Assembly: GCF_004379255.2 (NCBI RefSeq)
Contig: NC_056047.1
Location: 33,389,855-33,453,854, forward strand
Reading direction: 5' to 3'
Origin: Salvia splendens
Taxonomy: Eukaryota; Streptophyta; Magnoliopsida; Lamiales; Lamiaceae
DNA: 64,000 bases
Below are positions 12,801 through 22,293 of the stretch, one piece after another. The notes under the pieces were generated by a model. That model worked only from the letters and a program-made list of their open reading frames with translations, searched no databases and was not told the origin of the DNA. The first letter of the stretch is position 1; the number at the start of each line of letters is the position of its first letter. Both the position numbers and the translations under genes were made by a program.

Positions 12801-13908
12801 TGCTTAAAATGAGAATAGAACTTAATGCATAAACTTAAGAAAATGCTGTCAGTCTATATAATTCATCACTGCCATACGTTTTTTCTAACTCTTTCTTCCT
12901 CTTTCTTTTAGCCTGCACATGCATTTCCTTATTCCGTTCTTGACTTCTCTGCATCAGATACACGTTCCCTTGGTGGAGGGAAAAAGAGATAGTATCGGAA
13001 GAGAAAAGATCACATGGCTTATGCCCTCTTACTCCGGAAGAGATGGCTTTGATATTGCAAGCATTGGACTTTAGCAGAGAGACACAGATCTATATTTCGT
13101 CTGGTGAGATATATGGCAGCGAAAGGAGACTTGCAACACTAAGAGCCACTTTTCCAAGGATTGTGAGTCAGTTCCTTTGTTCCCTTCTCCATTTCTACGT
13201 GTGTGTGTGCTCAAATTCGTTATGGGGAAAAGTATTTACTAGAAATACTCTGCACTCATTATGTGATATTAAGGCTGGTAGCAAACACAAGTTCATGAAA
13301 TTAACTGTCTTTGGATCGTACACGTAGAGCTCTTTGGTATTTTAGGTTGATACTTAACTCAGATTTTACCACCGTACAAATTCAGGTGAAGAAAGAAATG
13401 CTGCTGGCCCCTGAAGATTTGCGGCAGTTCCAGAACCATTCTTCTCAAATGGCAGCACTCGATTTTATGGTTTCTGTTGCCAGTAATATCTTTATTCCAA
13501 CGTACGATGGTAATATGGCAAGGGTTGTAGAAGGCCATCGTAGGTAAGGGGATGAACTCTCTAACTGGTGGGCTCTGTATCTCAATCAAATCTAGCAACA
13601 CAAAATCTGAAAAACCTCGTGTTCTAATATTTTGCAGGTATCTCGGATTCAAGAAAACATTCCAACTGGATCGTAGAAGACTCGTGGAACTTGTTGATTT
13701 ACATCATAATCAAACTCTCTCATGGGACGAGTTTTCAGCTGCTGTGCGGCTGGCTCATGAGACGAAAATGGGACAGCCGTCTCAGCGTAGAGTTATTGCA
13801 GACAAGCCGAAAGAAGAAGAATATTTCTATGCGAACCCTGAGGAGTGTCTGTGTGAAGACACGAGGTGTGCGGACTTGTCGCCCATTTGGAATGCTACCA
13901 TGTCTTGA
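3884..13908 (+). CDS. O-fucosyltransferase family protein (8 exons)
   Basis: This is a plant GDP-fucose O-fucosyltransferase-like protein, expected to be a type II membrane glycosyltransferase of the Golgi/ER; its acceptor is unknown. Exons: 3884-4121, 11719-11786, 11863-11951, 12023-12185, 12415-12704, 12958-13162, 13386-13543, 13638-13908. All junctions obey GT-AG and keep frame, giving 1,482 nt and 493 residues. Residues ~27-47 form one membrane anchor after a basic N-terminus. Family motifs follow in order: [93 protein letters not shown] and [19 protein letters not shown]. No stop or frameshift was seen. Intron 1 is 7,597 bp and full of transposons; the other six are 71-253 bp. A phase-1 codon split across the giant intron (A|GG, Arg) supports the exon 1-2 join. 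Transcript data would be needed to show that the long intron is spliced. Confidence 0.88.
4179..4506 (+). repeat. Internal duplications in intron 1
   Basis: A 41-bp sequence with core GAAGCTCGGTAGTCTTG occurs at 4341-4381 and 4466-4506, and a second similar pair starts near 4179 and 4404. They look like partial duplications of intron sequence. The 4507-5640 element inserted right after the second copy (…GGGCTATAC). Confidence 0.55.
4507..5640. mobile_element. Rearranged chromovirus remnant with inverted LTRs
   Basis: Three LTR copies surround a short coding scrap. 4507-4915 is a full 409-bp LTR (TGTTAAGG…CGTATCA). 5067-5475 is the same 409-bp LTR inverted. About 5482-5640 is the 3' part of a third copy in the first orientation. 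Between the first two, minus-strand sequence encodes a pol C-terminal scrap ([14 protein letters not shown]) homologous to the chromodomain end of the 6154-11462 element. The outer flanks are TATAC (4502-4506) and TGTAC (5641-5645), a target duplication with one change. It is probably an LTR element that collapsed by inversion and deletion. It lies within intron 1. Confidence 0.75.
5831..6111. mobile_element. Stowaway MITE in intron 1
   Basis: This 281-bp non-coding element has ~30-bp terminal inverted repeats. The left end starts CTCCTTCCCGACCTAATTGA; the right end in reverse complement starts CTCCCTCCGTCTCGGCCTAA. Both run into GAGACGTTTC. It is flanked by TA at 5829-5830 and 6112-6113. The CTCCCTCCGTC terminus and TA duplication are characteristic of Stowaway MITEs mobilised by Tc1/mariner transposases. 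The interior is purine-rich (AGAGAAAG tracts). Confidence 0.88.
6154..6566 (-). repeat. 3' LTR of the intron 1 chromovirus
   Basis: 413-bp terminal repeat, TGATAGGAG…CGTATCA on the plus strand. The last part of the pol reading frame (to 6452 on the minus strand) runs inside this LTR. It is preceded on the minus strand by a purine-rich tract (ACAGGCGGGGCAG). Confidence 0.92.
6452..7933 (-). pseudogene. Chromovirus integrase and chromodomain-like tail
   Basis: The N-terminal HHCC zinc region lies at ~7700-7900. It is frameshifted at a run of seven C at 7793-7799; reading across in the next frame gives the expected [10 protein letters not shown]. An in-frame TGA lies at 7579-7581. The catalytic core follows, with [19 protein letters not shown] and [20 protein letters not shown]. 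Around 6835 a further frameshift leads to [10 protein letters not shown] and a chromodomain-like C-terminus ([18 protein letters not shown]), which in this family targets integration to chromatin. The tail continues into the 3' LTR. Confidence 0.85.
8048..9486 (-). pseudogene. Chromovirus reverse transcriptase and RNase H
   Basis: The RT is open from 9486 to about 8530. It shows PVSVRPYRY, the fingers motif [41 protein letters not shown] and the catalytic FFDDILVYS, so the two active-site Asp residues are present. A frameshift around 8500-8560 moves RNase H into the frame ending at 8048 ([49 protein letters not shown]). Together they would copy genomic RNA into DNA. RT is the best-preserved part of the element. 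Confidence 0.88.
9613..10002 (-). pseudogene. Chromovirus aspartic protease region
   Basis: Retropepsin-like domain that would process the Gag-Pol polyprotein. The active-site loop reads [12 protein letters not shown] (Asp-Ser-Gly), followed by the usual [13 protein letters not shown] strand. It is in the same general region as the displaced zinc knuckle and is broken off by a frameshift near 9613-9660, before the linker to reverse transcriptase. Confidence 0.8.
10030..11033 (-). pseudogene. Chromovirus gag with zinc knuckle
   Basis: Capsid-like gag starting at an ATG at 11031-11033. A TAG at 10863-10865 interrupts it after ~56 codons; the frame then continues to 10104. The N-terminal part is helical and charged, with coiled-coil character. 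The retrotransposon gag core follows, with [13 protein letters not shown] and [14 protein letters not shown]. The zinc knuckle, [14 protein letters not shown], is only readable in another frame at about 10036-10100, so a frameshift separates it from the capsid part. It would form the particle and bind the RNA if intact. Confidence 0.8.
11050..11462 (-). repeat. 5' LTR of the intron 1 chromovirus
   Basis: 413-bp copy of the 6154-6566 LTR with about 8 substitutions. On the minus strand it is followed by ATTGGTGCGGTGAGCG, the position of the primer-binding site; I could not assign a tRNA with confidence. Confidence 0.92.
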
Positions 13909-14506
13909 TGAGATAGGCCTCCAGGCGAGGAGCTACTTAGATATAATGTACAGATTGAGCATGGAGTGGTATCAAGTGAGGAGCATTGATGCCATTTGAG
14001 AAAGCAAAGGCTTAGATTTGGCAGAATGCTTGGATGAAACCGGTAGAGACAAGTAGCAAGAGACCAGACCTAATTTGTTGATAGGTATGTGATTTTGGTC
14101 ATCACAAGGTATTATTTATGAGTTGCTATAATTTCCTCGATTCATTTTGTTCATAAGCATTTCTTTTCTTTTGCTTCTGACTGCAGTTTGTAATTCACAC
14201 ACACTTCCCAGCTATTTATATAAAAGTTGCCCCAGTTTGTAATTACCTTTTTTTTTTTAAAATATTGATCAATTGTTTAATTGAATCTAATTTTAGTTTC
14301 ATTAAACCAAAGATCAAAACAATCCCTAATTATTCAATTATATCTATAGGATGAGTTGTACCAATTGAAATTCCCAAAATGAATCTAAGATCAGAGATCA
14401 ATTGAAATTCCTAAGTTGTGTTTGCTCTAACGAATATATAAGCTTTAAGGTTGGATAGGAATAAGACCTTCTGGGTGGAATTGCCACAACATGGGCGTTC
14501 TTCTTA
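13909..14506 (+). other. 3' UTR and downstream flank of the O-fucosyltransferase gene
   Basis: AT-rich sequence after the TGA at 13906-13908. It probably holds the 3' UTR and polyadenylation region, but no single poly(A) signal stands out. A T-rich tract lies near 14249. No other gene was seen before the next transposon. Confidence 0.45.
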
Positions 14507-16378
14507 GAGCATCCACAATAGTGGACGAGCCGGCGGACGAGCGACCGGCGAGCCGCTTGTTTGTCGCGCGCTCGTCCACTATTGCGACCGGTGAGCCACG
14601 AACGGACGATCCAGACGGACGACCTCTCGTCCGTCGGATAATGCAGTCGTCCGTCCACCCGCTCGTCCGTTATTGTGGGCGCTCGACGGACGAGAGCATT
14701 TTTCTATTTTTTTTCAAAACTCTATATATACGGCTCGTTGCACTTCGTTTCATTTGTACCACTTGTATTAACGAGTTTCTCTTCTTTCTCTTTACATTTC
14801 TCGACATCTCGAAATGGCTAGTGGTAGTGGTAGTGGTGCGGGTGGCAGTGGTGGTGATGCTGATGACGTATCACGGCGAATCCGCGAAGAGATACGGGCC
14901 TATACGTCCGTGGAGATAAATCGCCTGATGCGGGAGGCCTTGCAGCAGTAGCCGGCAGTACCTCGCCCCATCCAGCATTGAGCTGTAGTACCCCGGGACC
15001 ACGTCGCTGCACACTAATGGTTGTTTGACGACTATTTCGCTGAGCAGCCGTGGTTTGGGGACAACTTCTTTCGGCGGCATTTTAAGATGCACCGGGATCT
15101 ATTTATGCGTATCGTGAACCCTTTAGAGCGTCAGTACAAGTATTTCTAGTTCAGGGTGGCATACCCGGTCACTCGCCTATACATAAGTGCATTGCCGCAA
15201 TTAGGCAGTTGGCCGGAGGCGCAACCGACATGTTCGACGAGTACCTCCATATCGGCGAGACGACTGCCAGCGACTGTCTCAAGTATCTTCGGAAGCCTAC
15301 CCCCAAGGCTGCCAGGATCTAATGGATATGCACGGGTCGATGCACATGTTTCCTGGGATGTTGGGCAGTATAGATTGTATGCATTGGGAGTGGAAGAACT
15401 ACCCCACCGCCTGGAAAGGGCACTACACGACCGACTTCAAAGGCAAGAATCCCACGATGATCCTCGAAGCCGTAACTGACTACCGGTTGTGGATTTGACA
15501 TGCATATTTTGGGGTAGCCGGGTCGAACAACGTCCTTCAGTCGTTGCCCCTTTTCAACGAGCAGTGCATGGGCGTCGGTCCGACCATCAGTTTTATCGCC
15601 AACGGCAACCAGCATGATATGAGCTACTATTTGGCGGATGGGATATACCGTAGGTGGCCAGTCTTTGTGAAGTAAATCAGATGTCCAATAGATCTAAAGA
15701 AGATCTACTTTGCGAGCCGACAGGAGGCAGCGCACAAGTATGTGGAGCGGACATTTGGTGTGCTCCAGGCTCGATGGGCGGCGGTGAAGGGTCCAACACG
15801 TTTGTGGTATGACGACTGCATTGCTGATATCATGTACGCATGTATTATCATGCACAACACAATCGTCGAACAAGAAAGTCCAGAACTGACTGGTTGAGCC
15901 AATGAAGATGCTGCCGGGCCAAGCCATGTCGTGGCCACCGCTAATGTACGAATGAGGATACCTCATGATGACGCTGGACGACTCCAAGCAATTACCGACA
16001 TGCGCCAACAAGAAGCCCATATTCGACTCCAACAGGATATAATTAAATAGTTGTGAACGCGGAGGAGTGCACGTTGATATTTAAAATGTAATTTATGGAA
16101 ATTTATTTTTTTTAATTGTACTTTTAAAATTTTTTTAATCTAATGAAATTATGATTGCATTTCCCCGTATTCGTGTCGAAATTTTAATTCCGTATTTGTG
16201 AAATTGTGAATTTGTTGTTGGGATGTCATAGTGCTTGTTCTAGTGATTTTCCACTATTGTGCAGTGGGATGTCCTAGTGATGTGGCAGTGTAGTGGGATG
16301 TCCTAGTGTTGTGGCAGAAGGTGTTTTTGGGATGTCCTAGTGCTTGTCCGTGGGGATATCCTTCCTATTGTGGATGCT
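14507..16378 (+). mobile_element. Decayed PIF/Harbinger transposon (second copy)
   Basis: The left terminus GAGCATCCACAATAG and the reverse-complemented right terminus AGCATCCACAATAGG are inverted repeats closely similar to those of the 1490-3449 element. TTA flanks both sides (14504-14506 and 16379-16381); the right terminal base appears lost or changed. The subterminal regions differ from the first copy: the left has many CGTCCG/CGGACG motifs (about 14520-14700), and the right has GGATGTCCTAGTG repeats (16220-16345). The transposase inside is a pseudogene. It is a related but distinct subfamily. Confidence 0.85.
14814..16077 (+). pseudogene. Decayed Harbinger transposase
   Basis: It begins with a Gly/Ser-rich N-terminus at the ATG at 14814-14816, like the first copy. 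Stops appear early (after REALQQ near 14949) and recur, with frame changes. Recognisable pieces include FFRRHFKMHRDLFMRIV, MLGSIDCMHWEWKNYPTAW (first catalytic Asp), GSNNVLQSLPLF (the second catalytic Asp is changed) and VERTFGVLQARW (catalytic Glu). It is far more degraded than the 1818-3149 copy and cannot be functional. Confidence 0.85.
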
Positions 16379-16410
16379 TTAACAAGAATTATTGCAGTGG
16401 GATAGTGGCT

Positions 16411-16558
16411 AGGAGGATTTGAAAGGCATTATGGCATTAAGATTTCCAAGGTTTAGCCAAGGGTTAGCTCAAGATCCCACTCCTCGTCGTATTTGGTTTG
16501 GTATTGCTACCGCACATGACTTCGAAAGTCATGATGGTATTATTGAGGAACGTCTTTA
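16411..16558 (+). pseudogene. psaB: Nuclear plastid DNA fragment: 5' end of psaB
   Basis: The ATG at 16431 opens [16 protein letters not shown] and continues through [17 protein letters not shown] to EERL, then breaks off at a TAG at about 16557-16559. This is the start of the chloroplast photosystem I apoprotein A2. The preceding AGGAGGATTTGAAAGGC matches the plastid psaA-psaB spacer with its ribosome-binding site. Only ~43 codons remain, so it is a nuclear-integrated plastid fragment with no function. Differences from the plastid protein (for example Gly-Ile-Ile near the end) suggest it has drifted. Confidence 0.85.
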
Positions 16559-16763
16559 GAGAACATGTAAACCCTAAATTTTTGTCTCATGCCGATGACA
16601 GGCCATAGCCGACACTGGGAAATGAAGACGTCCGAGCTACTAAGAAGGTAAAAACATTTGATTCCTTTATTTTCGAACATCTTCTCGAGTAATTGGATAT
16701 TTGATGCTCAACTTGCAAAGTACATACATGGAACTTCTTGAGTTAACTGTCTTTTTAAAAATA
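16559..16763. other. Unassigned sequence between the psaB fragment and the Helitron
   Basis: No ORF or repeat was recognised. It may belong to the same organelle-derived insertion, but I could not identify it. Confidence 0.3.
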
Positions 16764-17218
16764 TTAGTATTAACACCCGTGCTATGCACGTGACATAAGA
16801 GTTTCAAAAAATGTATACAATTTTTAACGAACTTATAGAAAATAAGAACTTGAAACAATGTGAAGATTTACGAAAACAAAAATATACTTATATTGTCTCA
16901 TTTTAAATGAAGAATTTACTACTTCATAGTGAATGAAACAGTTCAAATTATACTGATAAATTATACAATTTTAATTTATGATATAAGTGGAGTAAAAAAA
17001 TTAAAATAAATGATAAAAAGATGTGTGACTAATGATAAAAGAATATGAGTTAATTAGATTAAGATATACAAATAAAGAAAACACATGTGAGTAAAGATCA
17101 AAAAGTAAAAATCATATAATTGGAATAAACAAATAGCTCAACAAATGTGATCAACAAAATGTGACTATTCAAATATAGGAACCAAAACTTAGATAAACAA
17201 CAACAATCCAGTAGTTCA

Positions 17219-17560
17219 CAAGTTTTGAAACACTTCTTCGTAAACAACATTAGTAGTGGAATCACCACTACTATCATTTTCATATTTACAAACTAAAATC
17301 TTCAGACCTCCGCGACTCGTAACTCTAGATATAACAACATACAGTTGTCCATGATTGAAGACTGGTTATCTTAAAAATAAACTAACATGTGACAGAGATT
17401 GACCTTGACTTTTATTAATCATCGTTGCATATGACACAACAAAGGGAAACTGCCGCCATTGAAATTTGATTGACAACCTTGGATCAGATGATATCAAAGA
17501 CATTCGAGGAACTAACACTTTATGATCAATATAATGAACATCCAAAACTGCTGCTTCCAA
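17219..17560 (-). pseudogene. Helitron/PIF1-like helicase C-terminus
   Basis: The reading frame from 17560 contains QFPFVVSYATMINKSQGQSL, the late helicase motif of Helitron/PIF1 helicases. After a stop and frame change near 17366 the next motif is HGQLYVVISRVTSRGGLKIL, followed by TTNVVYEEVFQNL, the usual C-terminus of plant Helitron helicases. The upstream helicase and the Rep domain are absent or unrecognisable. It would unwind DNA during rolling-circle transposition if complete; this is a fragment. Confidence 0.82.
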
Positions 17561-19370
17561 AAAATATAGTCACCTAATCTTCAAATTATCAATCGAGTGT
17601 CATTGCACAATCCACATTAGCTACACAATAAAATTACTCACTCAAATTACACGAAATATGTTGCTCAACGACGTCTCCAACTATAACTATGGGACTCTCA
17701 ATTGATCCATCCACATTAGCTACACAATAAAATTAAATATTATTAGAACAGAAAAAAATTACAAATAAAACAGGAACAAATTAAAATAAGGATAAATTGA
17801 AAAAGTTACAAAGAAATTATATTAAACAAAATTACAATAGCAAAAAAATATGATTATTAGATATAACAATAATGGGCAAAAAATAAACTGAAAATCTTAC
17901 CCATATGCATACAGATATTACTACAGGCATGACAATGTTTTTGTTCAATAAAATATTTCAACAGAAAATAATTGTAAGACCAAAACTAATAATTAAAAGT
18001 TTACCAAACAAATTAATTTTGTAAAGTATTCAATGAAAATGACCCAAGAAAATATAAAAGTAAACAATTACCTAATAAATTCGAATTGGCCTCATAAAAT
18101 GATTACAAATTAATATGACTAACTTATGATTAAACTATTTAATGCGACACGGTGGATGAAGCGTTGACACGGTGAATAAGGCGGCGGGGTGGGCGACATT
18201 GATTTCGTCAAACCTTACAGAAAATCGGAAGAAACTGCCTCGCTCACCGGAATCGGGCGAGAAAGGTAACAAATCTTCACTTTAGTTTAATTAATCGACA
18301 CAAATTCATGAATTCCAGATAGATTCTTCATTTTTTGTTATTAAAGTTTTTGATTTCAGTTAACAATGGTTTTCGCCTCTAATTTCAGAAACAAATCCAT
18401 GGTTCGCGACATCCACAGTCTCAAAAACCGAAAAACCTCAAACCGTAGTTCAAAACTGATACAAAAACGGATAAATGTAAAGGGTTTCGGCTTGACCAAG
18501 TTCTAAAAGGTATCATTTCTTTACTGCACAATATTACTCACCTAATAACCGTATGAATGTTTAAAAAAGGGATTAAGAGACCAAACTTCATCTATTTATA
18601 TTTGCAAAATATTTATTCGAAAGGTTTAGAAAATTGTTGACAAATTTATAGGATATCTGCACTTTAACTGTTATAAAAACTCAATACTAATACTATATTC
18701 ATACTGTACAGATTGCTCACTACTAAAATTTCCTTCTGTTCTCTTGCTCACTACTAAAATTTCTCCTATTGTTGGCAGAAAAAAATTAGGAGTAACATTA
18801 CAAAGGCTAGACAAAGAAGGTAAACCGGTCCAAAAATTAGGACAACATTTCACACCATTGTAAGCTAGCCACTGACCTGAAACATTAGGTGTCAAACTTT
18901 GTTATGAACAGGTCTTCAAATTTGCAGACCTTTTTAATTTTTTCATTGTTAAAATGTAGAATATGAAAACCAAAATGTCTTCAATCTGACAGAATTTATA
19001 TCATAATTCCAATCCAGTATTGTCTTCACTTAAGTAGCAGTTAACCTAAAAAGTGTCACAAAACCCAAAAATACCTTTTCATATGCCCTAATTTTAAAAA
19101 TAGGGTCCAACATAGGGGTTTAATAGATCGTAAAATTATTTGAAAACACATCTAAAGTTAATTGTTGTGAAATTGCCTTTTGATTTAAAATATGTTCATT
19201 TTGCCTTGAAATTAAAACTAACAATATTTTCTCACTGATATTGTACCATAGATATACAAAAAATGGTTTATTCATAATTAGAGATCTTGGGGTGAAGATT
19301 ATCAACCAAGGTGATAAAATGTGCCATTAATTCAGTTACTTCTGAATAATAAACATCTCTATATCAATTT

Positions 19371-19865
19371 GTATTTCAACTTAACATTTACTAATTAGGA
19401 ACTGTTTTTTTGCAGGGATTCAGGAACACAAATTGCAAATCAAGTAGCAAGAAAGGAACTCAGATTCTTTCAAATTCAAAACAGAATGTCATAGAAGGTA
19501 GACAACAAACTCGTTATAAGTTTAGAACACTACATAGAGCTTCTAATAGAATCAGATAGTGTCTTAAGATATTAACTAATAGTAGATATCATTTTATTTC
19601 TTGTGTAGGATTCTACTGGATTGGTTTTTCTAAATTATGAGTCTTATTAAGCTGATTATATATAGGAAATAAATAGAGAAAAAACTCAGCCTCTGCCTCA
19701 TATACTATGTTATAAAATTTCTTATCAAAATATATTTCAACACAAAATTTACTCATTACCGTATGTTATGCAGGTATCAAGGTACAAAATTTGAAAAATC
19801 AAGTAGCAAGACATGACTTCACTGCAATACTAACTGTCAAAGAAGGTAAACAACAATCTCATTAC
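19371..19865 (+). repeat. Duplicated exon-like module inside the Helitron
   Basis: Two similar segments, about 19371-19510 and 19730-19870, share an AT-rich approach, a TGCAG acceptor-like site, a ~90-nt purine-rich block containing 'aatcaagtagcaaga', and an AAGGTA donor-like end. They resemble an exon with flanking intron that was duplicated. Neither gives a recognisable protein. A similar but separate pair (TTTCAGGGACAAA and TTTCACGGACAAA) lies near 21126 and 21311. Confidence 0.5.
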
Positions 19866-21400
19866 TGAAAATAGAAGTCAGCTTGCTGAGAAAACATGAA
19901 TAAGGTACTAAACAACAGTTAGTTTATGATTAAAAGTATAGTGGAGTAGTTTAGATAGAAAAAGAACTACCTAAACAGTTGAGAAGATTAGTTACAGTTG
20001 AGGATACTGCTGAGATATCTGAAGTAGTCAAGGACTAAATGCAGATGAATGATTGTAGAAGTGTTTAGGAAGGGTATTTATAGGGTAAAAAAGAGTCTGA
20101 ATGCCATTTTAAAATATATCAAAGAAACCATTGCAGGTTCCCTAGAAAACACAATCATTAATCTGACCTTCTATATAGCAAAATAAAAATATATCACTAA
20201 AAACAATTTAGTTTCCAGAATATAATAAAATAGTATGTACCACATAAATCAACCAATTTTTTAATATATACAGTTCTATTATTAAAATTGGTCAAAGCAG
20301 ACCCATTTAATTACTTAAGTTTATAACTATTAATCTTCATTTAAGGCCCACAGAACTTGTCATATTATTAACATGTGCAGATATACTATGTAAATGTGGC
20401 TTATTTACTGAAAATAAAACAAAACCAAATCCTAGACAAATATAATACTATATCAGTCGCCTATATGTGCAGAAAAGGAGAGAAGTAGCCTAGGAAGATG
20501 AAAGAGCAGAATCTACAAAATGATTACAGATGAACATAGGTTACATAGCACGCATGGGAGCTTGAAGCCTACGTTATGATTATAACAGATAGGAGTAGGA
20601 TTAAAGAGAGAGAAGAAGATAAAAAAAGGTATGACATATTTCCTTTATAAGTGCATCTAATTCTATCATCCAAACCCTTCATATTCATTATTCAATAAAT
20701 TCCAATAAATTCCAACTTATAATTACTCAGAAATTTCCTCAGAATCATGAATAATGTACTGTGTTCAATATTACAAATGCAGTAAGCCGACAAATGGTTC
20801 AAAAACTGATCACTTAAATTGAGTAAGATTTTGAATACTAGTCATCATAATTACTTAACAATGGTGTGCCACTTTTTAGGACTCATTACGAATACAAAAC
20901 AATAACAACAACTCTAAAGATGTTAATCTTTGGTGGTAACTGAAAAGCTTATCATATTTTATATGATACAAACAAATTGGAATTTTCATTGCAGAAAAGA
21001 ATTTGAAATCCTTTCAAATTTAATGGACCCAGAGAAATGAAAGTTAGGGATCAATATATTGCCTATTGTATGCAGTTTTATGTATCTAAATTTAGTGTCG
21101 ACACATCTTGACACTACAGAATATTTTTCAGGGACAAATTGCAATGGGAAGTAAATCTTGGATGACAAACAATATTTTTTCACAACCGCATCAAGGTAAT
21201 TAATACTTTTACAGTTTCTGATTTTCATTTCAAAAACGAATTTCTGACATGTCTTTTGATTCATAAGAATGAAAGGTTTTGAATATGTATTTAACATATC
21301 AAAATTTTATTTTTCACGGACAAAAGTCATGGGAAACTAATAGTGAATCAGTCACAACTTTGGAAGAAGAAAAAATAGATATATTGTAATAAAATAGTAA

Positions 21401-21484
21401 TATTTTATATAAAGCCTATGAAAGGCTAACGGAAATAGGTGGTATTTTATATCAAGCCTATGGAAGGCTAACAGAAATATGTAG
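21401..21484. repeat. 42-bp tandem duplication
   Basis: Two adjacent 42-bp units (21401-21442 and 21443-21484) with a few differences, each containing AAGCCTATG(A/G)AAGGCTAAC. Lies near the 5' end of the Helitron. Confidence 0.8.
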
Positions 21485-21671
21485 GCTGCAACCCTACATG
21501 GAATGATCGTTCTATACATAAGATTCACATTAAACAAAGTGACTTTTACAATAAGATAATAAAAAATAAGCTAATATGGTGGCAATATTTCATGACGTTT
21601 CCCGCCTAATTGTGGGCCCAGTGACACTTTTGTAAATTTTCCAAACAAGTCTCCCGTTATATTACTATAGA

Positions 21672-22046
21672 TTACTCAGTTGACTCTCTGATTGAACAAA
21701 AGGTAATTCCAAGATTCTACTCTCGATCTTTTCCTTGATGAAAAATATGTTTACCTACATATATTTGGTTCTATTGTTTGAACTGAATTTTCTTTAATGC
21801 TCGTAAGCTTTGTTATCACATCACAGTGGACACTTTTGTAATGAAAAACCAATATTTTTCATTACTTTCCTTATTATTTTGATTGCAACTACTCCATCTG
21901 TCTCATTTTATGTCACACATTTTTTTTGATAAGAAGAAAAATCACTGTATTTGCATTTACTTTTAGCAGTATTTGTTATTTACATATCAAATTTAAAATT
22001 TTGATTATTACTCTTTTTTAAAAATATAATTAGTAATAGTTTAATA
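21672..22046. other. AT-rich intergenic sequence
   Basis: Sequence between the Helitron and the next MITE. No gene or clear repeat was recognised, apart from a fragment near 21890-21910 (ctccatctgtctcattttatgtcac) that resembles one end of a Stowaway-type MITE. Confidence 0.35.
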
Positions 22047-22280
22047 CTCTCTCCATTCATGAAAAATAGTCTCATTTTGCCGTTTTAGTATGTCGACAAA
22101 AAATAGTCTCATTTCTAAAAATGGAATGTTTCTCTCCACTTTTTCTCCCCTCTCCATACTTTACTTACTTTTTCTTTCTATCTCTCTTACTTTACCCACA
22201 TTTTCTCATCTTTCTTACTTTACAAATTTCTTATTAATCCGTGCCGTCCATAAATGAAACTATTTTTTGGACGGAAGGAA
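22047..22280. mobile_element. Stowaway-like MITE next to the Athila insertion
   Basis: The left end is CTCTCTCCATTCATGAAAAATAG; the right end in reverse complement is TTCCTTCCGTCCAAAAAATAG. TA flanks both sides (22045-22046 and 22281-22282). The ends are imperfectly inverted, so this is an old copy. The Athila LTR begins 13 bp further on. Confidence 0.65.
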
Positions 22281-22293
22281 TAGTTTTTTATAT

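Larger units (their letters stand above)
16764..21671 (-). mobile_element. Helitron (rolling-circle transposon), mostly decayed
   Basis: On the minus strand the element starts with TCTATAGTAATATAACGGGA after a host A (plus-strand 21671) and ends with CTAA before a host T (plus-strand 16764). A short hairpin, CGTGC-ATA-GCACG, lies ~11 nt before the 3' end (16778-16790). TC start, CTRR end, subterminal hairpin and A/T insertion without target duplication are the classic Helitron signature. A helicase C-terminus sits near the 3' end (17219-17560), as expected for RepHel. No Rep nuclease domain was found. The remaining ~4 kb is AT-rich with duplicated exon-like modules. Confidence 0.75.

Noticed and set aside
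14491..14919. 142-codon ORF across the start of the second Harbinger
   Set aside because: It reads through GC-rich subterminal repeats in a frame different from the transposase; no domain.
18671..21297. Several 60-100-codon minus-strand ORFs inside the Helitron
   Set aside because: AT-rich chance frames; none shows Rep, RPA or helicase motifs.
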